Origin: Bacillota bacterium
Lineage (GTDB): Bacteria > Bacillota > Bacilli > Bacillales_A > Planococcaceae
Length of the DNA stretch: 64,000 bases
Assembly (NCBI GenBank): GCA_023405135.1
Contig: JAEXYZ010000083.1
Span: 1 to 64,000 of the forward strand
Direction: 5' to 3'
Shown piece after piece: positions 25,719 through 34,070 of the stretch; the first letter of the stretch is position 1; each line of letters opens with the position of its first letter. Made by a program: the position numbers and the translations under genes. The notes under the pieces were generated by a model that saw only the letters and a program-made list of their open reading frames with translations, was not told where the DNA came from and made no database searches.

Positions 25719-26449
25719 TATTTTAATTCGCCTCCTACCATAGGGAAGAAACGGCTAAATGCTTCAGCGTATTTATAGTCATTATTACCAGAGCATCGAC
25801 GTGCATGGTTACCACGTAAAGCCGCTTTTGCTGCATAGTAATCTATTAAGTGCTTTTGAGCTTTAAAACAATTCATTGCAGCCCATTTTTGCTCATAAGT
25901 ATCTGTAATATCTACAATTACTTCTGGTCTAAAATCACTAATTTCTGATTGATGTGGTTCAAAACCGAATAAAGCAGATTGTTTTGTACACGGAAGGTCT
26001 ACTTCACGAACACCATTAGATGTTGCAAGAACAGAAGTTTCAAATACAAAACGTGATACTGTTTCATGGTCAGGGTTAAATGCATCGCGTGGTCCATGGC
26101 TTAAGATAATATCAGGCTTTACTTCACGGATTTTTTGAAGTAATTGCTTTGTACGTTCTGGAGTTATTTCCATATGGTAATCTTCATAGTCCCATATTTC
26201 ATAATTTGTAATTCCTAAACATTCGGTTGCAGCCTCAATTTCAGCTCGACGTGACGCTTTAACATTTTCTAATGTTTGTCCTTCGATTTTCCAAAGATCA
26301 TTTGATTCGCCACGTGCTCCGTAACTTAAAATAATTAATGTAACATTTGCACCTTCTTTAGCATATTTTGCAATTGTACCGCCCGCGCGCCAAATAAAGT
26401 CTCCAGCATGTGCACTAACAACTAATAAGTTTTTATTTTCTATGCTCAT
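25718..26449 (-). CDS. galB: PIG-L/LmbE-fold 4-oxalomesaconate hydratase-like protein (GalB-like)
   Basis: 243 residues. Zinc ligands of the PIG-L fold are in SAHAGDF (H14, D17) and NPDH (H128). Many other stretches match what I recall of Pseudomonas putida GalB: GARGES, LW, VKASRRAEIEAA, FEPHQSE, RPEVIVDIT, KAQKHLIDYYAAKAALRG and YAEAFSRFFP. GalB adds water to 4-oxalomesaconate to give 4-carboxy-4-hydroxy-2-oxoadipate. The aldolase for that product is encoded next and overlaps it by one base. First gene of its operon, AGGGGGATT before the ATG. Confidence 0.8.
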   Translation of the reverse strand: MSIENKNLLVVSAHAGDFIWRAGGTIAKYAKEGANVTLIILSYGARGESNDLWKIEGQTLENVKASRRAEIEAATECLGITNYEIWDYEDYHMEITPERTKQLLQKIREVKPDIILSHGPRDAFNPDHETVSRFVFETSVLATSNGVREVDLPCTKQSALFGFEPHQSEISDFRPEVIVDITDTYEQKWAAMNCFKAQKHLIDYYAAKAALRGNHARRCSGNNDYKYAEAFSRFFPMVGGELK

Positions 26450-26489
26450 TTTAAATCCCCCTATATTATTTACATTTAATAGATCTTAA

Positions 26490-26503
26490 TGTAAACGCTT
26501 TAT
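26490..26503 (-). promoter_or_regulatory. Candidate cre (CcpA) site
   Basis: TGTAAACGCTTTAT matches the cre consensus TGWNANCGNTNWCA except at the last two positions. It lies in the leader of the hydratase-aldolase operon, about 40 bases before the start codon. Confidence 0.5.
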
Positions 26504-26610
26504 CTTACTTGTCTTACTATTACTACTTAAATTGTATAAACGTACTAATCCCCTATAATTAAACCTATCCATCCTCACCTTCTATTACTGTTGATTAATT
26601 TAGCGAACAC

Positions 26611-26668
26611 GATTGTTTAACAATCTTGTTTATAAAAGAAGTATACTTACATTCTTTTAATGTGTCAA
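26611..26668 (-). promoter_or_regulatory. Promoter and GntR operator of the galB-like operon
   Basis: Reading on the minus strand: -35 TTGACA (26668-26663), 17-base spacer, -10 TATACT (26645-26640), then the perfect-arm palindrome GATTGTT-N-AACAATC (26625-26611) just past the expected start of transcription. The same palindrome recurs at 27400, 27594 and 32974. Confidence 0.85.
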
Positions 26669-26701
26669 CAGATGAAGAGAATATGAATTATAGTTTCTTG
26701 G

Positions 26702-26732
26702 AAAATAAAAAACGCAAGCATTAGCTTACGTC
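26702..26732 (-). terminator. Terminator of the first GntR gene
   Basis: On the minus strand ACGTAAGC-TAAT-GCTTGCGT followed by TTTTTATTTT. Confidence 0.75.
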
Positions 26733-27373
26733 TACATTAAAAATGAGTAATTTTCTTCGATGGTTTTTCGAATATTTGCAATATGTGTTTGAATGGCTTT
26801 CATCGCAGCTTCTGAATCGCGATTTTTCAAAGCAGTCACAATCGCACGATGCTCTTCACAAGAATGTTCATTTCTTCCTGGTACTAAAATCGTACGCAAA
26901 TGGTAACGTTGAAGTTGCGATTTAATCATATTTACCATCATCACGGCTTTCTTATTTGCACTTGCCGAATAGATGATATTATGGAATTCTTTATTTAAAG
27001 ATGAATAATCATCATATTTTCCTTCATTTAAATAAGCTTCCATTTGGTTAAAAACTTCCTCCAGTTGAAGTAACTTCTCATCAGCAATTTGTATAGCCGC
27101 ACTTTTAATAATTAATGCTTCTAAAACTTCTCTTATTTCAAAGTAATTGGCTACTTCTTCAAGAGTATAAGCTTTAACTGTTGCTCCCTTATTTTCTTCC
27201 GTTTCCACTAAATGTTCTTGTTCAAGTTTTAATAGAGCCTTTTTAACTGTATTACGGCTAACACCTATTTCTTTAGAAAGATCACTCTCATTTAATTTTT
27301 GAGAGGGGAGGAAAGTGTTATTTAATATTCTTTCTTTAATAAAGTTATAAGCAATATCCATTGGTCTTGTCAT
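26732..27373 (-). CDS. GntR/FCD-family regulator 1
   Basis: 213 residues. The winged helix (about 5-72) contains KLNESDLSKEIGVSRNTVKK and ENKGATVKAYTLEE. The C-terminal FCD ligand domain has metal-site histidines in FHNIIYSAS, PGRNEHSCEEHRAI and IQTHI. It probably senses a pathway carboxylate and represses the cluster. The TTGTT-N-AACAA operator occurs 27 bases upstream of its own start, so autoregulation is likely. It is clearly a paralogue of the regulator at 29144. AAGGGAAG precedes the ATG. Confidence 0.9.
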   Translation of the reverse strand: MTRPMDIAYNFIKERILNNTFLPSQKLNESDLSKEIGVSRNTVKKALLKLEQEHLVETEENKGATVKAYTLEEVANYFEIREVLEALIIKSAAIQIADEKLLQLEEVFNQMEAYLNEGKYDDYSSLNKEFHNIIYSASANKKAVMMVNMIKSQLQRYHLRTILVPGRNEHSCEEHRAIVTALKNRDSEAAMKAIQTHIANIRKTIEENYSFLM

Positions 27374-27397
27374 TTATAATCTTCCCTTAAAATTAAA

Positions 27398-27412
27398 TTT
27401 TGTTGAACAATA
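27398..27412 (-). promoter_or_regulatory. GntR operator before regulator 1
   Basis: TTGTTGAACAA at 27400-27410, within a longer AT-rich dyad. A TATAAT-like -10 is near 27420-27427 on the minus strand. Suggests autoregulation. Confidence 0.65.
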
Positions 27413-27560
27413 TTATATAGCATTATAACACTTGCATATTCATTTATTCTAATTTTAAGTAAATAAAACTAATCAATAGTATTTTACTATTAATGAAAAA
27501 TCATAATATAAAAAATTATTTATGGTTTTTTTGAATATTCCAATGATTTTGTAAGTAATG

Positions 27561-27604
27561 TTGACAACGTTTTCGTAGGATTGTAGAATATAATTGTTCA
27601 ACAA
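27561..27604 (+). promoter_or_regulatory. Promoter and GntR operator of the extradiol dioxygenase gene
   Basis: -35 TTGACA (27561-27566), 17-base spacer, -10 TAGAAT (27584-27589), then TTGTTCAACAA (27594-27604) over the expected +1. Repressor binding here should block initiation. Confidence 0.85.
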
Positions 27605-27631
27605 AAATGATAATCGTTTAGGGGGAGTAAA

Positions 27632-28600
27632 ATGGTTCAACCAAAGGAGTTAGTGTTTGATATTGCGCATTTAGGTCATGTAGAGTTATTAACACCAAAA
27701 TTAGAAGAAAGTTATAAATTTTTTACTAATATTTTAGGTTTGGAAGAAGTATATAGAAAAGATGAGTCTATATATCTTCGTTGCTGGGGTGACTATGAGG
27801 AATATTCAATTATTTTGACACAAAATGAACAGCCGGGTGTTGGTCATACGGGATTACGTACGATGAGTCAAGAGGCACTAGAACGTCGAGTAAAAGCAAT
27901 TGAAGCAACTGGTCGAGGGATTGGTTGGATTGATGAAGATAAAGGTCACGGTAGAGCATATCGTTATTACGGTCCAGATGGCCATCTTATGGAACTATAT
28001 TATGAATCGAAAAAATATATAGCTCCAGAGCATTTAAAGCCCACTTTAAAAAATCAACCACAAAAACTTACAGGTGTTGGGGCAGAAGTAAAAGCATTAG
28101 ATCATATTAATTATTTATCATCTAACCCGGAACAAGATGGTAATTTTTTAGAAGAAGCATTAGGTTTACGACTTTCAGAGCAAATTGTATTAAATAGTGG
28201 AAAGAAAGCCGCTGTATGGTACCGTGCAACAAATAAATCCTATGATATCGTTTATACACAAGATCATACAAACTCTAAAGGAAGATTCCATCATATTGCT
28301 TTTGCAGTAGATACAAATGAATGCATTTGGCGAGCTGCAAATTTCTTTGTTGATCATAATGTAAATATAGAATTTGCACCAAGTAAACACGCAATTAACC
28401 AAACATACTTTGTATATGTAATCGAGCCAGGAGGAAATCGTATTGAACTTTGTTCAGGTGGCTATTTAATATTCGATCCTGACTTTGAGCCAATTACATG
28501 GACTGAAGAAGACCGTAAACGTGGTCAAGCCTGGGGTAACAAAACTGTTGAATCATTCCATACTTATGGAACACCAATCGTAAAACATGTTGAAGTGTAA
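27632..28600 (+). CDS. VOC-family extradiol ring-cleavage dioxygenase
   Basis: 322 residues made of two VOC (glyoxalase-fold) modules, as in catechol 2,3- and homoprotocatechuate 2,3-dioxygenases. The iron ligands are H158 in ALDHINYL, H220 or H221 in GRFHHIAF and E272 in GNRIELCSGGY. The C-terminal FDPDFEPITWTEEDR is typical of the XylE/HPCD group. It should cleave a catechol-type ring next to the diol. GalA and LigAB, which feed GalB in known pathways, are unrelated, so the substrate here is open. AGGGGGAG precedes the ATG. Confidence 0.88.
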   Translation: MVQPKELVFDIAHLGHVELLTPKLEESYKFFTNILGLEEVYRKDESIYLRCWGDYEEYSIILTQNEQPGVGHTGLRTMSQEALERRVKAIEATGRGIGWIDEDKGHGRAYRYYGPDGHLMELYYESKKYIAPEHLKPTLKNQPQKLTGVGAEVKALDHINYLSSNPEQDGNFLEEALGLRLSEQIVLNSGKKAAVWYRATNKSYDIVYTQDHTNSKGRFHHIAFAVDTNECIWRAANFFVDHNVNIEFAPSKHAINQTYFVYVIEPGGNRIELCSGGYLIFDPDFEPITWTEEDRKRGQAWGNKTVESFHTYGTPIVKHVEV

Positions 28601-28627
28601 CAATCGTTAACTAAATATAATCCTTCC

Positions 28628-28663
28628 TTTGCATTGTAGCTATATGGTTGCAATGCATTTTTG
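28628..28663 (+). terminator. Terminator of the dioxygenase gene
   Basis: TTGCATTG and CAATGCA with an intervening loop, then TTTTT. Confidence 0.65.
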
Positions 28664-28683
28664 AATTGCATGTGAAATTAGAA

Positions 28684-28736
28684 AAACGTTCTAAAAACAT
28701 GAATTAGGTTTCAAGGTTTTTAGAACGTTATTTTTT
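28684..28736 (-). terminator. Terminator of the TRAP-gntR-ridA operon
   Basis: AACGTTCTAAAAAC and GTTTTTAGAACGTT around a 17-base loop, followed on both sides by A/T runs. Confidence 0.8.
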
Positions 28737-29115
28737 ATAATACCGCTGTCATTTCAATTTGTACTCGGAGACCTTCACGGAGATTTTGAATAGTTGTATG
28801 TCTTGCAGGTCGATTATCTGGGTCTGGGAACATTTTAAGCCACTCTACATTCACAACTTTTTTATACTCCTTATCTGTTGCTAAAACACTTATATGTGCA
28901 ATATTATCAGTAGTTCCACCTGCAAGCTCCACAATTTCCTTCATATAATAAAACAAATTTGCTACTTCCTCGTAAACGCTTTCTGGCATTTCACCTGTTT
29001 CTGGGTCAGAACCAATAATGGCAGATGTATATACCATATTTCCGATTTTTACAGCAGTAGGAATAGGATTTTGATGATTAGATCCTTTAACATGTAATAC
29101 TTCACGTTTAACCAT
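28735..29115 (-). CDS. RidA/YjgF-family protein
   Basis: About 126 residues of the Rid fold. The pattern NRPARHTTIQ followed by LRVQIEMTAVL holds the arginine and glutamate expected at the active site. RidA proteins hydrolyse reactive enamines or imines, and 2-aminomuconate deaminases of aromatic pathways belong to this family. Being last in the TRAP operon, it could deaminate or tautomerise a ring-cleavage product. I chose ATG 29115 because AAAGGAG precedes it; the GTG at 29127 is too close to that site. Confidence 0.85.
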   Translation of the reverse strand: MVKREVLHVKGSNHQNPIPTAVKIGNMVYTSAIIGSDPETGEMPESVYEEVANLFYYMKEIVELAGGTTDNIAHISVLATDKEYKKVVNVEWLKMFPDPDNRPARHTTIQNLREGLRVQIEMTAVL

Positions 29116-29143
29116 AACTGAATACACTCCTTTAATTAATCGC

Positions 29144-29785
29144 TTATTGTAATAATAAGTAGTTAGATTTAATTACTTCTCCAACATTCAAAATATGTTC
29201 TTGAATACTATTGATAGCTTCTTCGACGTTACCATTTTTAATTGAATTGAAAATTGCAGTATGTTCTTTTAATGATTGATCATTTCGTCCTGGAACAAAA
29301 ATTGTTTTAAAATGATATCTATTTAATTGCGTTTTTATAATATTTACAATTTCTACTGCCTGTTTATTTGAAGAGGCTTCATAAATAATGGAATGAAAAA
29401 GCTGATTTTGCTTTGAATATTCCTCTAATTGGTGATTAAAAATATATTCTTTCATTTTGTTAAATGTCGTTTCTAATTGCTTTAATTGTTCGTTCGTAAT
29501 GTTTTTCACAGTGCTTTTAATAATGACAGCTTCTAAAACAGCACGAATCTCTAAATAATTTAAAATTTCTTCTAATGTAAAAGATTTAATTGTAGCACCT
29601 TTATTTTTCTCAATCTTAAGGAGATTTTCACTTTCAAGCATTAAAAATGCCTTCTTTATCGTATTTCTACTTACTCCAATATCTTCGGACAGTTGACTTT
29701 CATTCAATTTTTGTGCAGGTTTAAAAGTTCCTTCTAAAATTCTATTTTTAATAAAAAGGTAAGCATAATCAGTTTGAGTAGTCAT
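29144..29785 (-). CDS. GntR/FCD-family regulator 2
   Basis: About 213 residues with the same architecture as regulator 1 and roughly half its residues identical by eye. Shared blocks include KLNES, IGVSRNT, KGAT, RYH and VPGRN, and similar FCD histidines. It is the fourth gene of the dctPQM operon, between dctM and ridA. It may bind the same palindrome in response to a different ligand, or form mixed dimers. The start is ATG 29785, five bases after AGAGGGTGA. Confidence 0.88.
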   Translation of the reverse strand: MTTQTDYAYLFIKNRILEGTFKPAQKLNESQLSEDIGVSRNTIKKAFLMLESENLLKIEKNKGATIKSFTLEEILNYLEIRAVLEAVIIKSTVKNITNEQLKQLETTFNKMKEYIFNHQLEEYSKQNQLFHSIIYEASSNKQAVEIVNIIKTQLNRYHFKTIFVPGRNDQSLKEHTAIFNSIKNGNVEEAINSIQEHILNVGEVIKSNYLLLQ

Positions 29786-29828
29786 TATTGTCACCCTCTA
29801 ATTTTTTTCTAGTTAAAGTGGCAATACA

Positions 29829-31109
29829 TTATTTGGCATTTACTATACTTGGCAACCAAGTTGTTATTGCAGGAATATATGTTATTACTATTAATACAAT
29901 GATAGAGACAATGATAAATGGAACAATCTCACGTATAAGCTTTTCCATTTTTACATTACCTACACTAGATGCAATAAATAAACCTGCTCCAACAGGAGGT
30001 GTTAAAATACCAATAGTAGCGTTAAGGCAAAGCATAACTCCAAATTGAACGGGATTAATACCGAATGAGTGAACTAAAGGCATGAAAATTGGTAAAAGAA
30101 TAATCATTACTGCTAGTTCATCAAGGAAAATACCAGTGATTAATAAGAATAAGTTAACGAGTAATAGAAAAATTAAAGGATTTGTTGTTAATGAGCCTAT
30201 CCATTGAACTAACATTTGTGGAATTTGTTCAAATGCTAGTACCCATCCAAAAAGGCCAGCCATAGACATAAGCATTGTTACTACTGCAGTTGAAATAGCA
30301 GCATTAACAAGTATCTTAGGAAATTCTTTTAGTTTTAAATCCCGGTAACCAACAATGCCAACGATAATAGCTAAGACACAGGCAACAGCTGCGGATTCTG
30401 TAGCAGTAAATGCACCTGAAAGAGTACCGATTATAATTGTTAATGGAACAAGTAATGCTGGTAAAATTTTTAAGAAGCTTTTAAAGACATCACTGAATGG
30501 TGCTCGCTCGGATCTTGGGAAATTATGTTTATAACCTAGAAAGGCAATTAAAATAATTAATGAAAGTGCTAAAAGTATCCCTGGAAAAATTCCGGCAATA
30601 AACATATCATTAATAGAGACTCCGGCACCAACTGCATATATAATGAAAAGCATGCTCGGTGGAATAATTGGTCCTAATAAGGCAGCTGAAGCTGTTGTAG
30701 CTGCAGCAAAAGAGCGTTGATATCCCGCTTTTTCCATCTCGGGAATCATGATTCGGCTCATCATAGCAGTTTGGGCAGTAGCTGATCCGATAATAGATGC
30801 TAAAAACATATTAGCTATAACATTTACATATGCAAGCCCACCTTTAAAATGGCCGAATGCTTTTTTAGCGAAATCAATTAATCGGACAGTTATTCCAGCA
30901 GAGTTCATTAGTTCACCTGCGAGCATGAATAAAGGAATTGCTAGTAAACTAAAACTTTCCACTCCTGAATACAGTTTTTGGGGGATGTTTGTGAATAAAC
31001 CATATTGAGCAGTTACAATCATATATCCTAGGCTCGTTATTCCAAGAATAATAGCAATAGGTATACGCATTAATAACAGAACAACAAAAATAATTAGTGC
31101 AACTACCAT
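29829..31109 (-). CDS. dctM: TRAP transporter large permease
   Basis: 426 residues, about twelve membrane segments, DctM family. Marks include LLAIPLFMLAGELMNSAG, GGLAYVNVIANMFLASIIG, SATAQTAMM and GPIIPPSMLFI. It carries the Na+-coupled transport step of a carboxylate taken up by the DctP-like binding protein. The gene follows dctQ by a few bases. Confidence 0.93.
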   Translation of the reverse strand: MVVALIIFVVLLLMRIPIAIILGITSLGYMIVTAQYGLFTNIPQKLYSGVESFSLLAIPLFMLAGELMNSAGITVRLIDFAKKAFGHFKGGLAYVNVIANMFLASIIGSATAQTAMMSRIMIPEMEKAGYQRSFAAATTASAALLGPIIPPSMLFIIYAVGAGVSINDMFIAGIFPGILLALSLIILIAFLGYKHNFPRSERAPFSDVFKSFLKILPALLVPLTIIIGTLSGAFTATESAAVACVLAIIVGIVGYRDLKLKEFPKILVNAAISTAVVTMLMSMAGLFGWVLAFEQIPQMLVQWIGSLTTNPLIFLLLVNLFLLITGIFLDELAVMIILLPIFMPLVHSFGINPVQFGVMLCLNATIGILTPPVGAGLFIASSVGNVKMEKLIREIVPFIIVSIIVLIVITYIPAITTWLPSIVNAK

Positions 31110-31112
31110 AAA

Positions 31113-31610
31113 TTATTCACCCTCCATTTCTGATTCGTAGTGGAATGATTGGACCAAATGATTCAATGAATGTATACCCATAAACAAAATTCCTGCTGGT
31201 ATCGCTAAATATGGAAAAAACATAGTTATACCAAGGGACGGTGCAATTTGCATTGACACTGAATCAGAAGAAATCCATGTAAACGATAGATAAAAAATAA
31301 AAGCACAGAAGACTGTTATAATCGCATGACCAATTACTAAAACTATTTTTTTCATAGATAGATTTAATTTTTCAAAGACAAGCTCTAGAGCAGCTGCTTG
31401 TCCAGTTTTAACACCCATACTCCCACCAATGAATGTAACCCAAACTAATGTGAAAATAGCTAATTCCTCTGACCAACTTATTGGACTATTAAAAAAATAT
31501 CGAAAAACTACACCAGCCGATATGGAACCGAGCATTAAAATCATTAAAATAATTGATAATAATTTTTCGATATTGAAAATAACATCGCTAATCTTTTTTA
31601 GAAATCTCAT
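31113..31610 (-). CDS. dctQ: TRAP transporter small permease
   Basis: 165 residues with four membrane helices. The DctQ signature is NSPISWSEELAIFTLVWVTF followed by GGSMGVKTGQAAALE. AAAGGGGGAAGC precedes the ATG. Forms the membrane complex with DctM. Confidence 0.92.
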   Translation of the reverse strand: MRFLKKISDVIFNIEKLLSIILMILMLGSISAGVVFRYFFNSPISWSEELAIFTLVWVTFIGGSMGVKTGQAAALELVFEKLNLSMKKIVLVIGHAIITVFCAFIFYLSFTWISSDSVSMQIAPSLGITMFFPYLAIPAGILFMGIHSLNHLVQSFHYESEMEGE

Positions 31611-31708
31611 GTGCTTCCCCCTTTATGCGAAAAAAGTTTGACCGCTACTAATGGAGTAACGGTCAAAGTGGAAATTAAAACATTTTATATTAAAGAAATA
31701 TTTAAATC

Positions 31709-32737
31709 TTATTTATTTTCTTCGATAAATGCCTTAATTGTTTCGTTACTTGAGTATTTTTCGTAAATTTCGTTTGCAATAGTTTCAAAGTCTTCCGTAC
31801 TTTCTAACTCTGTAACAGTAACCCCATTTTCTTTAATTTCATCTACACGTGAATTTTCAAGTTTAATACCTTCTTGAACTCCCCATTCAACAGCAGCAGA
31901 CCAAGCATCCTTTACAATTTGTTGATCATCTGGACTTAAACTATCAAATACTTGTTTACTTCCTAAAACTACTTCTGGGAAAGTAATATGATTAGTTAAT
32001 GTTAAATACTTAGCAGATTCATAGTATTTTTGTGAAAGTAATGCATCTAAATCAACGTCAACTGCTTCGATTACCCCTGTTTGAAGTGATGTATAAACCT
32101 CTGGTAAAGGCATTGGAGTCGCACCAGCACCAACTTTATTCCAAAATTCTTCGAAAACTGGGCTACCAGGAATACGAATTTTTAATCCTTGTAAATCATC
32201 GATGCTGCCAACTTCACTTTTTGTTAATAAGTGACGATTACCTGCAAAAAATACATCAAATCCTATTAAGTTTTGAGCTTGTAATTCTTCTAACATTTTT
32301 GCTGCTGCATCTGTTTTACGAGCTTCATTTGCATCTTCTAAATTTGTGAATAGGAAAGGCATAAACCAACCATTCATCGATTCTGAGCGACTACTCATTG
32401 TTCCATTACTAATAATTCCAAAATCAAGTGTTCCAGTTTCAAGTTGTTGAACTATATCTTTTTCATTTCCAAGCTGATTAGCAGGGAAAATATCGACTTT
32501 CATTCTTCCTTCTGAACGTGTTTCCAATTCCTCTTTAAATTTTTCGGCAGTAGCATATTTTACATGTGTTTCTTGAGCTTCATGGCCAAGCTTAAATGTG
32601 TATTGTTTTGATTCTTCAGATTCACCAGCACCACTAGTTGTAACTTTCTCGCCTTCACTAGCAGAATTACCACCGCAAGCAGCTAATATAACTACTACAA
32701 ATGTGAGCATTAAAAATTGCTGTAAAAACTTTTTCAT
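31709..32737 (-). CDS. dctP: TRAP transporter substrate-binding lipoprotein
   Basis: About 342 residues. The signal peptide ends in the lipobox LAAC. The mature DctP fold shows KLGHEAQETHVKY near the start, FPANQLGNEKDIVQQLETG, and GLKIRIPGSP with the arginine that binds carboxylates in this family. The likely substrate is an aromatic or ring-derived acid used by the surrounding enzymes. The start is at ATG 32737, after GGGGG; an ATG 15 bases upstream would place that site inside the gene. Confidence 0.92.
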   Translation of the reverse strand: MKKFLQQFLMLTFVVVILAACGGNSASEGEKVTTSGAGESEESKQYTFKLGHEAQETHVKYATAEKFKEELETRSEGRMKVDIFPANQLGNEKDIVQQLETGTLDFGIISNGTMSSRSESMNGWFMPFLFTNLEDANEARKTDAAAKMLEELQAQNLIGFDVFFAGNRHLLTKSEVGSIDDLQGLKIRIPGSPVFEEFWNKVGAGATPMPLPEVYTSLQTGVIEAVDVDLDALLSQKYYESAKYLTLTNHITFPEVVLGSKQVFDSLSPDDQQIVKDAWSAAVEWGVQEGIKLENSRVDEIKENGVTVTELESTEDFETIANEIYEKYSSNETIKAFIEENK

Positions 32738-32764
32738 CCCAAAAACCCCCATATTTTGTTTTCC

Positions 32765-32778
32765 TGTTAACGCTTACA
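32765..32778 (-). promoter_or_regulatory. cre (CcpA) site in the dctP leader
   Basis: TGTTAACGCTTACA agrees with TGWNANCGNTNWCA at every fixed position. It lies well downstream of the promoter at 33000, so it would act as a transcription roadblock under carbon excess. Confidence 0.65.
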
Positions 32779-32973
32779 AAAATCCGACTTTATTAAGTAA
32801 GTATTTGTATTTACAACGTTAAGCGATCCCCCTTATAGTTCCTTAATTGTTTTATTAAATTAACACCACAAAAGTATTTAATAATTCAGACTTTTAATGA
32901 TGTAACTTATGAAGTTATGCGGTTTATGTAATGGTGGGTATTAAACATAAAGGTAATTCAATATTGTATTCAC

Positions 32974-33028
32974 TATTGTTTAACAATATTGTTTTTTAAA
33001 TTATATAACAGCGTTTTTTTGGTGTCAA
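32974..33028 (-). promoter_or_regulatory. Promoter and GntR operator of the TRAP operon
   Basis: Minus strand: -35 TTGACA (33028-33023), 17-base spacer, -10 TATAAT (33005-33000), then TATTGTTAAACAATA (32988-32974). It matches consensus at both hexamers. A leader of about 250 bases separates it from dctP. Confidence 0.88.
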
Positions 33029-33260
33029 CATGAAAAAATATAGTTGTTTTTTAGTTGGAAAAATAAAATATTACTCGTTGATGCTACATTTTTCTCGAAT
33101 CTACTGTTATAGTACAAATAGTTTTCTTCTAAAAATAATGAAAAGAAGTTTATATATAGTTCAAAATTAAATTGTAAAAGAAGGAGTTTCTATCTTACTC
33201 TCGAACTTAAATTTATAGAGGCACTTAAGCCTAAAAATAAAGGAAAGTGAGAGAACTAAA

Positions 33261-33785
33261 ATGATTGATAATCGTTATCCTATTGGAAAATATGAAGTTC
33301 CAGAAAAGATTACAAGTGAAATACGTAAAAATTGGATTCAAGATATCTCCACATTTCCATCAAGATTAAAAGACGTATTGAATTCAGTAACTGAGGAAGA
33401 TCAACAGCTTACATATCGAGAAGAAGCATGGTCAATACGACAGCTAGTTCATCATATTGCGGATGCTCAAATCAATGTTTATACACGAATTAAATTAGCG
33501 TTAACAGAAGATAATCCAACAATTAAACCCTTTGAAGAAAATGGCTGGGTAGCGTTACCAGATTCTAATCTTCCACTTGCTTCATCTATTAGCATTATTG
33601 AAGGGTTACATACCCGTTTAAATTATTTAGTAGCAAACCTAGATGAGGAGCAATTGAAAAAAACATTTACCCATCCGGATACGGGCATCCAAACAGTTGA
33701 GAAAACAATCGGATTCTGTGTGTGGCATGTAAACCATCATTTAGCACATATAAAAAATGCATTAGCACTCAAAAATAATTCATAA
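33261..33785 (+). CDS. DinB-fold metal-dependent hydrolase/transferase (YfiT-like)
   Basis: 174 residues of the DinB/YfiT four-helix fold. Metal-site histidines are in QLVHHIADAQINVY and WHVNHHLAHIKNA. The opening RYPIGKYEVPEKI is typical of YfiT and of putative bacillithiol transferases. It probably adds bacillithiol to, or hydrolyses, an unknown substrate. AAAGGAAAGTGAG precedes the ATG. Confidence 0.85.
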   Translation: MIDNRYPIGKYEVPEKITSEIRKNWIQDISTFPSRLKDVLNSVTEEDQQLTYREEAWSIRQLVHHIADAQINVYTRIKLALTEDNPTIKPFEENGWVALPDSNLPLASSISIIEGLHTRLNYLVANLDEEQLKKTFTHPDTGIQTVEKTIGFCVWHVNHHLAHIKNALALKNNS

Positions 33786-33819
33786 AATATGGACTTCAAT
33801 ATAAGCTAAACTAACATTG

Positions 33820-34042
33820 TGATATAATGAAGAAACTATGAACAGAAGGGAAGATGGGTGACAGATGATTAAATAATCTTATTTTTGATGTAATCTAACA
33901 AGATTTCGTAACACAAAAATAGGATTAGTCTGCCCATTTTCTATAAGCAAATTTTAGCTATATATACCGTTAATAGCTTATTTAATATTGCTATAAAAGC
34001 GACTAATCCTTCCAATTTTATTGGGAGGATTTTTTAATTCTC
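33820..34042 (+). ncRNA. vmlR attenuator leader
   Basis: An extended -10 (TGATATAAT, 33820-33828) starts a roughly 230-base leader. It holds two very short frames, ATG GGT GAC AGA TGA (33854-33868) and ATG ATT AAA TAA (33865-33876). The element AGGATTAGTC (33921-33930) is exactly complementary to GACTAATCCT (34001-34010). The latter overlaps the 5' arm of a terminator, AATCCTTCC...GGGAGGATTTTTT (34005-34036). Pairing of the two tens would break the terminator. Stalled ribosomes on the leader are the expected trigger, as for other antibiotic-resistance ABC-F genes. Confidence 0.75.
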
Positions 34043-34070
34043 CCTATTCTTTTAAGAAGGGAAGATTTGT

